64,000 nt of DNA, taken from Sediminibacter sp. Hel_I_10 (GTDB taxonomy: Bacteria; Bacteroidota; Bacteroidia; Flavobacteriales; Flavobacteriaceae). The notes beneath the pieces are model-generated. The model did not search any database and was not told where the DNA came from. It saw only the letters and a list, made by a program, of their open reading frames with translations. The stretch is taken from positions 3,782,001 to 3,846,000 of the forward strand of contig NZ_JHZX01000001.1 of the NCBI RefSeq assembly GCF_000688335.1, in the 5' to 3' direction. The translations under genes and the position numbers were made by a program. Below, one piece after another: positions 45,572-54,695 of this stretch (position 1 is its first letter; each line of letters opens with the position of its first letter).

Positions 45572-48010
45572 ATGTCCTTACCTTTTAAAAAAATCCTACC
45601 GCATGTTCTTGTTGTTGTAGGATTTATTATTATTTCATTAGCTTATTTTAGTCCAGTATTACAAGGCAAAGAGATTCTGCAAAGTGATATCATGCACTAC
45701 ATTGGTATGGCTGAGCAACAAAAGGAATTTAAAGCCTCTACAGGAACAGAAACCTATTGGACCAATAGTGCTTTTGGAGGCATGCCTACCTATCAATTGG
45801 GTGCTAGATATCCACATAATTATATTAAAAAGTTAGATCTCACTTTACGTTTTTTACCACGTCCCGCAGATTATCTATTTATTTATTTATTAGGTTTTTA
45901 CATCCTGTTATTGGCATTAAAGGTTGACTTCAAATTGGCGGCTCTCGGAGCCTTGGCTTTTGGTTTTTCAACCTACCTCATTATTATTTTAGGAGTGGGG
46001 CACAACAGTAAAGCGCATGCCATTGCTTACATGCCTTTGGTTTTGAGTGGTATTGTTCTTACGTTTCGAAAGAAATATATTTTTGGGTTTTTATTAACCG
46101 CCGTAGCCTTGGGGTTAGAACTGGTCGCTAATCATCCGCAGATGACCTATTACTTGCTGTTTTTGGTAATCATTTTAGGGATGGCTTATTTGATTGATGC
46201 ATTTAAGAAACAGGCGTTGCCACATTTTTTTAAATCTGTTGGGATTATGGCTGTTGCTGCCATTATTGCCATAGGTTTAAATGCGACCAATCTCATGGCG
46301 ACGCAGCAGTATGTCAAAGAAAGTACACGCGGACAAAGCGATTTGACCATTAATGCCGATGGGTCTCCTAAAGAGGTGACCTCAGGATTGAGTAAAGATT
46401 ACATTACAGAGTATAGTTACGGGTTGCTCGAAACCTTCAATCTGTACATTCCGAGGTTTTTAGGCGGTGGTAGTGGAGAAGACGTTGGTAAAGACTCTGC
46501 TTCTTATGAATTTTATAAAAACATAGGTGCTAATCCTACACAGGCCTTACAAGAAGTTAAAAACACCCCTACATATTGGGGTGAGCAAACCATAGTTGAA
46601 GCACCAGCCTATATTGGAGCTGTTGTGCTGTTTTTGTTTGTATTCGCGTTATTTATGGTTAAAGGGCGTTTAAAATGGTGGCTTGTGGGCGGTACAGTAT
46701 TTTCACTTATTCTATCTTATGGAGATAGTGCTCCATTTGCGTTTTTGACAAATTTCTTTATCGATTATGTGCCACTTTACAATAAGTTTAGAGCGGTAAG
46801 TTCCATTCAAGTCGTATTAGAGCTATGTATTCCTGTGTTGGCAATTTTTGGATTAGTCAAGCTTTTTAATGATTTTGAAAGTGATGATAAAAAGTTGAAG
46901 GCACTTAAAATTTCCGCAGCCATTTGTGCCGGACTCGCCCTTATGTTTTTGCTTTTCAAATCTGCAATGTTCGATTTTGTTGGTGCCAACGATGGTTACT
47001 ACAGAAACGCTTACGGCGAATACGGCCAAGCTTTTGTAGATGCTCTTAAAGAAGATCGAAAAAGCTTTTTTACGCAAGACACCCTGAGAACATTGATTTT
47101 GGTACTACTATCTGCTGGGGCCATCTTTATGTTTTTAAAGAAAAAAATAGGTCAAAATTTAGTGATAGGAATTTTTGCATTGTTGATTCTTTTTGATTTG
47201 GTAGGCGTTGATCGTCGTTATGTCAATACCGATAATTTTGTATCATCACTACAGGTAAATAAGCCTTATCAGGCCAATGCTGCAGATAAAAAGATTATGG
47301 AGGACAAGGATTATTTTAGAGTTCTTGATGTCTCTCAAGCCAGTCGAATGCCAGCCAGAGCAGCTTATTTTCATAACTCTTTAAGCGGGTATCATGCCGC
47401 GAAGTTGAAACGATTTGATGAAATTTATGATTTTCATATTGCTAAGAATAATGTGGAAGTTTTAGATATGTTCAATACGAAATACGTGATTGTTGAGGAT
47501 GAGTCTGGACAGGTTACTGCGAGCACCAATTATACCAGTCCCAATGGCAATGCTTGGTTTGTTTCTGAAATAGAACTCTTGAATTCTGCCAATGCCGAAA
47601 TTTTAGCTCTTGATAGCCTGAATACGAAAAGAAAAGCGGTGACGACGGTTTCAGAATTGAAAACAGAACAATTTATTTCAGATTCTACAGCGACCATTAG
47701 GTTGACAAATCATCAACCTAATGCCCTCTCCTATAAAAGCAGTAATCCTAATGATGGGTTTGCAGTGTTTTCGGAAATGTATTATTCGAAAGGATGGACT
47801 TCTTACCTCGACGGTAAAGAAGTCCCCCATTATCGAGTGGATTATACCTTAAGAGGCATGCCTATTCCTAAAGGAAATCATGTTATTGAATTCAAATTTG
47901 AGCCACAAGTCGTTCAAACAGGAAGTAAAATTGCTTTAGCCAGTTCGGTGTTACTTGGGCTCTTAATGATTGGCGGAATTTTTCTGAACATTAAACGAAA
48001 AAGGGAATAG
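45572..48010 (+). CDS. YfhO-family polytopic membrane protein
   Basis: 812 residues with about thirteen hydrophobic helices and a large C-terminal soluble domain (about 560-780). The start VLQGKEILQSDIMHYIGMAEQQKE, with SAFGGMPTYQL, is typical of Bacteroidota YfhO proteins, which resemble GT-C glycosyltransferases. In Firmicutes YfhO adds sugars to lipoteichoic acid; here a role in decorating a surface glycan or lipid is inferred. It lies 118 bases before a glycosyltransferase and then a flippase. Confidence 0.88.
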   Translation: MSLPFKKILPHVLVVVGFIIISLAYFSPVLQGKEILQSDIMHYIGMAEQQKEFKASTGTETYWTNSAFGGMPTYQLGARYPHNYIKKLDLTLRFLPRPADYLFIYLLGFYILLLALKVDFKLAALGALAFGFSTYLIIILGVGHNSKAHAIAYMPLVLSGIVLTFRKKYIFGFLLTAVALGLELVANHPQMTYYLLFLVIILGMAYLIDAFKKQALPHFFKSVGIMAVAAIIAIGLNATNLMATQQYVKESTRGQSDLTINADGSPKEVTSGLSKDYITEYSYGLLETFNLYIPRFLGGGSGEDVGKDSASYEFYKNIGANPTQALQEVKNTPTYWGEQTIVEAPAYIGAVVLFLFVFALFMVKGRLKWWLVGGTVFSLILSYGDSAPFAFLTNFFIDYVPLYNKFRAVSSIQVVLELCIPVLAIFGLVKLFNDFESDDKKLKALKISAAICAGLALMFLLFKSAMFDFVGANDGYYRNAYGEYGQAFVDALKEDRKSFFTQDTLRTLILVLLSAGAIFMFLKKKIGQNLVIGIFALLILFDLVGVDRRYVNTDNFVSSLQVNKPYQANAADKKIMEDKDYFRVLDVSQASRMPARAAYFHNSLSGYHAAKLKRFDEIYDFHIAKNNVEVLDMFNTKYVIVEDESGQVTASTNYTSPNGNAWFVSEIELLNSANAEILALDSLNTKRKAVTTVSELKTEQFISDSTATIRLTNHQPNALSYKSSNPNDGFAVFSEMYYSKGWTSYLDGKEVPHYRVDYTLRGMPIPKGNHVIEFKFEPQVVQTGSKIALASSVLLGLLMIGGIFLNIKRKRE

Positions 48011-48127
48011 CATAAGGCTCAATCAAGAGGTCTTTTTTGAGATATTTGTGCTATTGTTTTCAAATAAATCAGCATAAGGGTTTAGCCTTAGCTTTAAAAA
48101 GAGGTCTTACTCCAGCAAAAGTTCAAT

Positions 48128-49402
48128 ATGAAAAAAGCACTCATTATTACATATTATTGGCCACCTGCTGGAGGTCCAGGAGTGCAACGTTGGCTCAAAT
48201 TTGTAAAATACCTTCCAGACTATGGCGTGGATCCCATTGTGTATTGTCCTGAAAACCCTAGTTATCCAATTGTAGACGAAAGTTTACTTCATGAGATTCC
48301 CAATACGGTTCAGGTATTGAAGCAACCCATTAACGAGCCTTATCGTTTCGCTAAGGTGCTCTCTCAAAAGAAATCGAAAAAAATTAGTTCTGGCGTAATT
48401 CCTAAACCTCATAATCAAACATGGGTTCAAAAACTAATGCTTTACGTGAGAGGTAATTTTTTTATTCCCGATGCAAGAAAAAATTGGATAAAACCTTCCG
48501 TAGCATTTCTTTCAGAGTATTTGAGCCAACATCAAATAGATACGCTCATCACATCTGGCCCACCGCACAGTCTCCATTTGATTGGTTTGGAATTAAAAGC
48601 GAAATTTGGAATCAAATGGCTGGCAGATTTTAGAGATCCATGGACCACGATAGGCTATCACAAACAATTGAAACTAACAAATTCTTCTCAAGAAAAACAC
48701 CTGCAATTAGAACGTAAAGTATTGCAATCTGCAGATCATATTATTGTGACCAGTGACAATACTAAAAAAGAATTTGTATTAAAAACAGATAGCCCAATTA
48801 CGGTAATTACTAATGGTTACGACAAGGTAATACAAGACCAACCTGCTAAAGATGATCAATTCACACTGTCTCATATAGGATCTTTACTGTCAGAACGTAA
48901 CCCTCTAAAATTATGGGAAGCAATAGCAGAGCTCATCGCAGAACATCCTGAGTTTAAGGATAAATTTGAGCTTAAGCTCATAGGCATTACGAGTGAAGCG
49001 GTTCTTGAGTCTCTCCACCATCTCGGATTAAGTGATTACGTTAAAAATATAGGATATGTGTCACATAAAGAGGCTGTTATAGCGCAAATGACTTCTCGCG
49101 TATTGCTCATGGTAGAAATAGACTCTGAAGACACCAAAGTAATTATTCCAGGGAAATTTTTTGAATACATGGCTTCAGGCACACCTATCTTAGCGGTCGG
49201 TCCCAAAGACACCGATGTGGAACGTATTTTGAGAAACACAAATACAGGCGGCTATTATTACTACGATCAAAAACAACAGATGAAGTCTCAGATTTTATTG
49301 TATTTTGAGGCTTATAAAACCAATTCTCTATTTGTAAATGCAAGAAATTTGGATCAATTCACACGTAAATCATTGACTGCAGAACTAGCTAAACTCGTTT
49401 AG
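48128..49402 (+). CDS. Glycosyltransferase family 4-like protein
   Basis: 424 residues. GT-B fold: N-terminal ITYYWPPAGGPGVQRWLKF (the glycine-rich acceptor loop), SGPPHSLHLIGL, WLADFRDPWT, then the donor domain with TNGYD, SHIGSL and the late FFEYMASGTPILAVGP motif whose glutamate holds the nucleotide sugar. It adds a sugar to a surface polysaccharide or lipid. Co-directional with yfhO-like and flippase genes (53-base gap to the latter). Confidence 0.9.
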   Translation: MKKALIITYYWPPAGGPGVQRWLKFVKYLPDYGVDPIVYCPENPSYPIVDESLLHEIPNTVQVLKQPINEPYRFAKVLSQKKSKKISSGVIPKPHNQTWVQKLMLYVRGNFFIPDARKNWIKPSVAFLSEYLSQHQIDTLITSGPPHSLHLIGLELKAKFGIKWLADFRDPWTTIGYHKQLKLTNSSQEKHLQLERKVLQSADHIIVTSDNTKKEFVLKTDSPITVITNGYDKVIQDQPAKDDQFTLSHIGSLLSERNPLKLWEAIAELIAEHPEFKDKFELKLIGITSEAVLESLHHLGLSDYVKNIGYVSHKEAVIAQMTSRVLLMVEIDSEDTKVIIPGKFFEYMASGTPILAVGPKDTDVERILRNTNTGGYYYYDQKQQMKSQILLYFEAYKTNSLFVNARNLDQFTRKSLTAELAKLV

Positions 49403-49455
49403 TAATAGATCAAAGTATGGTGATACAAATAGTAGAGATTTTGTTTTAAGAGCAC

Positions 49456-50919
49456 ATGGGCATCGTTATCAAGCAATCGTTTAGTAATACCATAACCACT
49501 TACCTTGGTTTTGGTCTTGGCGCTGTGAGTACTTTATTTCTGTATACTAATTTTATAAGTGATGTTTACTACGGCCTTATAGCCTATATTCTTTCTGCAG
49601 CCAATATCATGATGCCGCTCATGGCTTTTGGCGCACACAATACCATTGTTAAATTTTATTCTTCGCTTAGAACCAAAAATTCACTCAACAGTTTTTTAAC
49701 ATTAATGTTGTTTTTGCCCTTAGCACTTACAATCCCTGTCGGCCTAATTGGTTATATAGCATATGATGCTATTGCAGGCATTATCTCTACAAAAAATGAG
49801 ATTGTAGGTCATTATTTATGGTATATTTTTATCACGGCCTTGTCTATGGCGTATTTCGAGATATTCTATGGTTGGGTAAAAGTGCAAATGCAAACTGTTT
49901 TTGGAAACTTTATGAAAGAAGTGTTTCATAGAGTGGGAGCAATGCTCTTATTATTCGCGGTGTATTTTGAATGGATTTCGGCGGATCAATTTATCATTGG
50001 CCTAGTTGGTACCTATGTGCTGCGAACGTTTATTATGATGCTCTATGCCTTTAGTAAACGACTACCCGTGTTTAAGTTTGATCGCATAGATAAATTAAGC
50101 TCTATTATTAAATATTCTACCTTAATCATTGTCGCTGGTTCTGTTTCTACCTTGATTTTGGACTTGGATAAAGTGATGCTTAATAATTTTATTAACTTAG
50201 AAAAAGTAGCCTATTATAGTGTCGCCGTTTTTATTGCCACAGTTATAGCAGTACCGCAACGTGCCATGCATCAAATTCTTTTGCCTTTAACGGCACAGTT
50301 TTTAAATGCTAAGGATAAGGTGGCTCTAAAAGATTTATATCAAAGAAGTTCTTTAACGCTCTTTGTTGTTAGTGGTTTGGTCTTTTTATTGATTGTTCTT
50401 AATATCAATCAGCTCTACGAGATTATTCCAGAGAAATTTGGAGGAGGTTTAGCCGTGGTATTTTTAATTAGTATTGCGAAACTGTATGACAATCTGTTGG
50501 GCAACAACAATGCCATATTATTCAATAGCGACTACTATAGAGTAGTATTGATTTTTGGATTCTTACTCGCTATTTTAGCAGTTATTCTCAATCTATTTTT
50601 TATTCCTAGATATGGAATAAATGGTTCAGCCTTAGCCACATTTTTAGCGGTTTTTATCTACAATTCAATAAAAATATACTTTGTAAAACTTAAATTTAAA
50701 ATGCTTCCTTTTACTTCGGAAACTTTAAAGGTGGGGCTTTTAATTACAGCGCTGACGCTTTTATTTTACTACTGGGAATTTCCTTTTGATGCTTATTCAA
50801 ATATTCTATTGAAATCTTTAGCCGTGAGTGTTGTTTATGGATTGGTGATTTTAAAGCTTCACATTTCCGAAGACATATCGTCTATGATTCTAAAGATCTT
50901 AAAACCAAAATCAAAATAG
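49456..50919 (+). CDS. Polysaccharide/lipid flippase (MATE/Wzx-like)
   Basis: 487 residues with about fourteen helices, of the polysaccharide-biosynthesis (Wzx) type. It starts IKQSFSNTITTYLGFGLGAV and contains PQRAMHQILLPLTAQ in the middle region. It should flip lipid-linked sugars across the inner membrane. It stands next to a single glycosyltransferase, and no polymerase or sugar-nucleotide genes follow, so this is not a full capsule locus. Confidence 0.88.
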   Translation: MGIVIKQSFSNTITTYLGFGLGAVSTLFLYTNFISDVYYGLIAYILSAANIMMPLMAFGAHNTIVKFYSSLRTKNSLNSFLTLMLFLPLALTIPVGLIGYIAYDAIAGIISTKNEIVGHYLWYIFITALSMAYFEIFYGWVKVQMQTVFGNFMKEVFHRVGAMLLLFAVYFEWISADQFIIGLVGTYVLRTFIMMLYAFSKRLPVFKFDRIDKLSSIIKYSTLIIVAGSVSTLILDLDKVMLNNFINLEKVAYYSVAVFIATVIAVPQRAMHQILLPLTAQFLNAKDKVALKDLYQRSSLTLFVVSGLVFLLIVLNINQLYEIIPEKFGGGLAVVFLISIAKLYDNLLGNNNAILFNSDYYRVVLIFGFLLAILAVILNLFFIPRYGINGSALATFLAVFIYNSIKIYFVKLKFKMLPFTSETLKVGLLITALTLLFYYWEFPFDAYSNILLKSLAVSVVYGLVILKLHISEDISSMILKILKPKSK

Positions 50920-50940
50920 CGTTTTGGATTCTTAGTATAA

Positions 50941-50967
50941 AAAAAGATTCCCGCCTAAGCGGGAATC
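50941..50967 (-). terminator. Terminator of the basic secreted protein gene
   Basis: GATTCCCGC (50946-50954) pairs with GCGGGAATC (50959-50967), 4-base loop CTAA; the preceding A-run gives a T-run on the minus strand. Confidence 0.85.
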
Positions 50968-51045
50968 AATGAGAAAGTCCCATAAGGTGCTTTAAGGCAT
51001 ACAACTTAAGGGACAATCTACTAACCAACCAAAACAATCAATAGG

Positions 51046-52137
51046 TTACGAGCGTGATCTCGAAGATCTCACACTTTTATTATTTTTGTTACTTCTTGCC
51101 GGCGCATTAGATAAAGAACCTCGATTTCTTGTAGTATTTGATGAACTACTTCTTACAGATCTTGTGTTTCTATTATCGGCTTTACGAGATATACGAGAAT
51201 TTGAACTGTTTGGTTTTCTAACAGATGTGGTTTTAGATCTCGTGGCATTAGTTCTAGGTGTTACCGTCCTTGAAGATCGGTTAGCACTGGTATTGTTTGA
51301 GCGGCTTCTAGTATTAGTATTTACTGCTCTATCGTTGTTACTTCTATTTGATCTTGAAACCGATGCATTACGATTGGTTTGTCTCGTTGGAGCATTTGCT
51401 GCAGAACGGTTTCGTGTTGAAGCTGTTGCTTCTTGTCTGTATCTATTGTTGATAGAAGAATTTCTACGTCCTGTAGTCGCTACGGCACCTCTTCTGCTAT
51501 TTACGCGTACTGGTTGTCTATAATTATTAGCATAAGGTCTGTAGTACGCATGTCTCACTGGCACATAATTTCTTCTATAGGGTCTTGTGTTTACAATACA
51601 ATACTGTCTTGCAGGCACAACGTAATAATTATGCCAAGGTCTATAGACATAACTTCTGTTGTAAACATTGATAAAACCAGTATAGTGAGAGAAAGCTCTA
51701 TGTGTGTTGTAATACACATATAATCCTCCAACTCGATTAATACGGTCAAAGTTGTTATATCTAATAATAACGTCACCTACTTGGTTAACACGACCATAAT
51801 AATCATAAAACACTGGTACGTTTTCAATTTGTACGATGGCACCAAAATCATCATACTGCACGTAAGGATTGTAATCATATCCAGTGTTAAAACTTATGGA
51901 GACGTTAGGCGTATTAATGCCTACATTAACATTTGGGCCATAATTAGGCATGTAAAAGTCAAATTGACCATCTGGGAAAACAGAGAATTCTACTCCTCCT
52001 TCAACGAAAATGAAAGAATTGCCGTAACCTCTATTATAACGATTAGAAGAATTTGAATCTGAGGTCTCGATAGATGTTGCGTTCGCTCCTGTGACTACTA
52101 AGAGCATCGCCGTAAATAGTGTTGCTAATTTTTTCAT
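51046..52137 (-). CDS. Secreted protein with very basic Arg/Ser/Asn-rich disordered tail
   Basis: 363 residues. A signal peptide ends LVVTGANA. Residues ~35-170 are aromatic- and Asn-rich with strand-like repeats (VNVGINTPNVSISFNTGYD, VGDVIIRYNNFDRI). From ~170 there is a Tyr/Arg segment (YRRNYVPVRHAYYRPY), then ~150 residues made almost only of Arg, Ser, Asn, Thr and Lys, with hardly any acidic residues (NRSNNDRAVNTNTRSRSNN). Such a tail must be disordered and strongly cationic outside the cell; binding to nucleic acid, polysaccharide or the wall is a guess. I do not recognise a named family. The opposite strand shows a long open frame that is only a shadow of this composition. Confidence 0.8.
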   Translation of the reverse strand: MKKLATLFTAMLLVVTGANATSIETSDSNSSNRYNRGYGNSFIFVEGGVEFSVFPDGQFDFYMPNYGPNVNVGINTPNVSISFNTGYDYNPYVQYDDFGAIVQIENVPVFYDYYGRVNQVGDVIIRYNNFDRINRVGGLYVYYNTHRAFSHYTGFINVYNRSYVYRPWHNYYVVPARQYCIVNTRPYRRNYVPVRHAYYRPYANNYRQPVRVNSRRGAVATTGRRNSSINNRYRQEATASTRNRSAANAPTRQTNRNASVSRSNRSNNDRAVNTNTRSRSNNTSANRSSRTVTPRTNATRSKTTSVRKPNSSNSRISRKADNRNTRSVRSSSSNTTRNRGSLSNAPARSNKNNKSVRSSRSRS

Positions 52138-52150
52138 GATCGTAAAGTTT

Positions 52151-52179
52151 TAATTGTTACGATAGGATAAAAACAATTA
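52151..52179. repeat. 8-bp inverted repeat upstream of the basic secreted protein
   Basis: TAATTGTT (52151-52158) and AACAATTA (52172-52179), 13-base spacer, 14 bases before the start codon on the minus strand. It could be an operator or a leader hairpin. Confidence 0.4.
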
Positions 52180-52381
52180 GCGTGCCAAAAAACCGAATCA
52201 AGTATTATGTTTCTGATATACAGATGAATAAAATATTTTATTGAGTTTCGATAAGCTTAAAATATAATTCAGAAGCCATTGAAATGTAAATAAATCATCA
52301 AATTTTTGTTAATATATATCTTCGGTTTTATACATTTCAATTTGATAAAACTGTAATTTCGTTTTTACCTAAATAAACATA

Positions 52382-53155
52382 ATGACATTGACAGAATTCG
52401 CACCTATCATAGAAGTTATTGAGGAAGCCTACGAAATCCCGCACCTCAATGCGACGCGAAAAATATCGGCAGTTTTGCCATACGATTATTATCAAACCGA
52501 TAAGCGCTATCCGGTACTATATCTTCAAGACGGACAAAATCTATTTAATCCATTAGCTCTCTATGGAGATTGGGCCATAGATAAGTCTATGGAAAAATTG
52601 GCCGAGGAAGGTATGAGCGATATCGTAATTATTGCCATTGATCATGGTGAAGAGGAACGTATTAATGAGTATTTGCCTTATTATCACCCAAGATTTGGAG
52701 AAGGAAAAGGGAACTTTTACATCCAATTTATGATTGAGCGCCTGATACCCTATATTAACAATAACTTTAGAACTTTAACCGATTTTGAAAACACAGGAAT
52801 TGGTGGCAGTTCTATGGGTGGACTTATAAGTCTTCATGCAGGGCTTTCTAATCCTGGAGTATTTGGGAAAATGATGATTTTTTCACCAAGCTTATGGATC
52901 TCTAAAACTATTTTTAATAACACCAAGTCTTTTGAGCCGTTAGAGGAATCAAAGATTTATCTTTATTCTGGCGGAAAAGAGAGTATAGAACACCTGCCAA
53001 ATGCTCAAAAACTAGGGAGCATTATCAAAGAAAAAATGATCAAAGGCCATCGCATCGATTTTCATTTTTCCATTAATGAAATGGGGAATCATGCGGAAGT
53101 CCATTGGCGCGAAGAATTTCCTAAGGCCGTAAAATGGCTTTTTTTTAACTCATAA
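52382..53155 (+). CDS. Alpha/beta-hydrolase of the putative esterase (Fes/IroE-like) family
   Basis: 257 residues without signal peptide, so cytoplasmic. The lead-in RYPVLYLQDGQNLFNP, the nucleophile elbow GGSSMGGL with Ser144 and a late NEMGNHAEVHWREEF with the likely catalytic His are those of the esterase family that includes enterochelin and S-formylglutathione hydrolases. Substrate unknown. The stop is two bases before the aminopeptidase start, so the two form an operon. Confidence 0.87.
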   Translation: MTLTEFAPIIEVIEEAYEIPHLNATRKISAVLPYDYYQTDKRYPVLYLQDGQNLFNPLALYGDWAIDKSMEKLAEEGMSDIVIIAIDHGEEERINEYLPYYHPRFGEGKGNFYIQFMIERLIPYINNNFRTLTDFENTGIGGSSMGGLISLHAGLSNPGVFGKMMIFSPSLWISKTIFNNTKSFEPLEESKIYLYSGGKESIEHLPNAQKLGSIIKEKMIKGHRIDFHFSINEMGNHAEVHWREEFPKAVKWLFFNS

Positions 53156-53157
53156 CT

Positions 53158-54573
53158 ATGACATACCAGCAAGCTAAAAACTTAACGACTTCAACAGATT
53201 ATATTCTCCCTTGCCGTGCTTCGGAAATAGATCAAATCAAGAGTTATATTCCTATAGAAAAACCAGATTTTGACGGCGCTTTTGGAAGCTATCAATTGCT
53301 TTATGGCGCTGATGGTAATCGAATTTACCTTTTAGGTTTAGGAGGAGATAAGCACACTCCCAAAATAGAGGAGGCGTTTAGAAAATTAGCTTTTGAAACT
53401 CAAAAATTCTGGGGGAAGAACATTCAGGTATACGCTGAGAGCTTAACCCATCACGATATTAAAAAGGCTGTTATTGGTTTGGAAATGGCGACATATCATA
53501 TTGCTGCTTTTAAATCTGAAATAAAACAGCAAGAAGCGCCAACAATAACATTTGTTTCAAGTTTTAAAGACATTGCTACAATTTTAAAGGAAGGTCAGTA
53601 CACTGGAGCAACTATTAACCGCATAAAATCATTGGTTGATGCTCCTCCAAATGTCAAAACTCCGGAATATTTAGGGGATTGGGCAAAGTCTTCCGCAGAA
53701 AACTCAAATTACAAATGCACTGTTATTAAAGGAGAAGCTCTAAAAAATCAGGGGTTTGAAGCAGTGATTTCCGTAGGGAAAGGAAGTGTTCACCCACCAG
53801 TTGTGATCGTATCTGAATATTATGGTGCAAAAAAAGATGCGGTAGATATCGCATTGGTAGGCAAGGGCATTACGTTTGATTCTGGAGGTCTGTCTATTAA
53901 ACCCTCAACCAATCTTCATTACATGAAAAGTGATATGGGAGGTGCAGCCGTAGTACTGGGTGTTATTGAGCTTATAGCAAAATTGAAGCTGAAAATTAAT
54001 GTGGTTGGAGTAGTAGCTTCCGCAGAAAATGCAGTAGATGGTAACAGCTATCGTCCTGGAGATGTGATTAATTCGTATTCAGGCAAAACTATTGAAATCA
54101 TAGATACCGATGCCGAAGGACGTTTGGTTCTAGCAGATGCTTTGAGTTTTGTAAATCAAAAATTTAAACCCACATATTTAATTGATTTGGCAACTTTAAC
54201 CGGTGGTGTTGTTCGTGCCTTAGGGTATTCCGCAGCAGGCATGTTTACCAAAAACCAAGAGATGGCCGAAGAAATGTCCAGCTTAGGAAATACGGTGCAT
54301 GAACGTGTTTGGCAATTGCCATTATATGAGGATTTTGAAAGTGATCTTCACTCTGATATAGCCGACATTAGAAATTTTAGTGGCAAGTCCATAGCAGGTG
54401 CTATCAATGCCGCAAAATTTTTAGAAGTTTTTACAGACGCACATTACCGTTGGATGCATTTGGATATTGCTGGAGTTTCTTTTGGAGATTCTCCCTATGC
54501 TAAAATGAAAAGTGCTTCAGGTTATGGCATCCAATTGATTACAGCATTTATAACGTCTAAAGTCTCAAAATAA
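53158..54573 (+). CDS. Leucyl aminopeptidase (M17)
   Basis: 471 residues. The C-terminal catalytic domain has GKGITFDSGGLSIKPS (metal-ligand Lys and Asp), MKSDMGGAA and DTDAEGRLVLADAL. The last is normally NTDAEGRL; the Asn to Asp change does not touch the metal ligands. The N-terminal domain is short and divergent, as in many Bacteroidota. Two-metal enzyme, cytoplasmic, removing N-terminal residues from peptides. Co-transcribed with the esterase upstream. Confidence 0.94.
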   Translation: MTYQQAKNLTTSTDYILPCRASEIDQIKSYIPIEKPDFDGAFGSYQLLYGADGNRIYLLGLGGDKHTPKIEEAFRKLAFETQKFWGKNIQVYAESLTHHDIKKAVIGLEMATYHIAAFKSEIKQQEAPTITFVSSFKDIATILKEGQYTGATINRIKSLVDAPPNVKTPEYLGDWAKSSAENSNYKCTVIKGEALKNQGFEAVISVGKGSVHPPVVIVSEYYGAKKDAVDIALVGKGITFDSGGLSIKPSTNLHYMKSDMGGAAVVLGVIELIAKLKLKINVVGVVASAENAVDGNSYRPGDVINSYSGKTIEIIDTDAEGRLVLADALSFVNQKFKPTYLIDLATLTGGVVRALGYSAAGMFTKNQEMAEEMSSLGNTVHERVWQLPLYEDFESDLHSDIADIRNFSGKSIAGAINAAKFLEVFTDAHYRWMHLDIAGVSFGDSPYAKMKSASGYGIQLITAFITSKVSK

Positions 54574-54695
54574 TATCAGATTTTTCGTAATTTTAACGGG
54601 ATATCTTATTTGATATTTTTAATTCAGATGGTGATGATATCAATTTAAAAATATGATTATCAATTTATGAAATACTTTAATTAAACTAAAAACAC

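Noticed and set aside
51086-51523. Long open frame on the plus strand, rich in Leu and Val
   Set aside because: It is the antisense of the Arg/Ser/Asn-rich tail; that codon composition produces hydrophobic residues on the other strand. No plausible start region or family.
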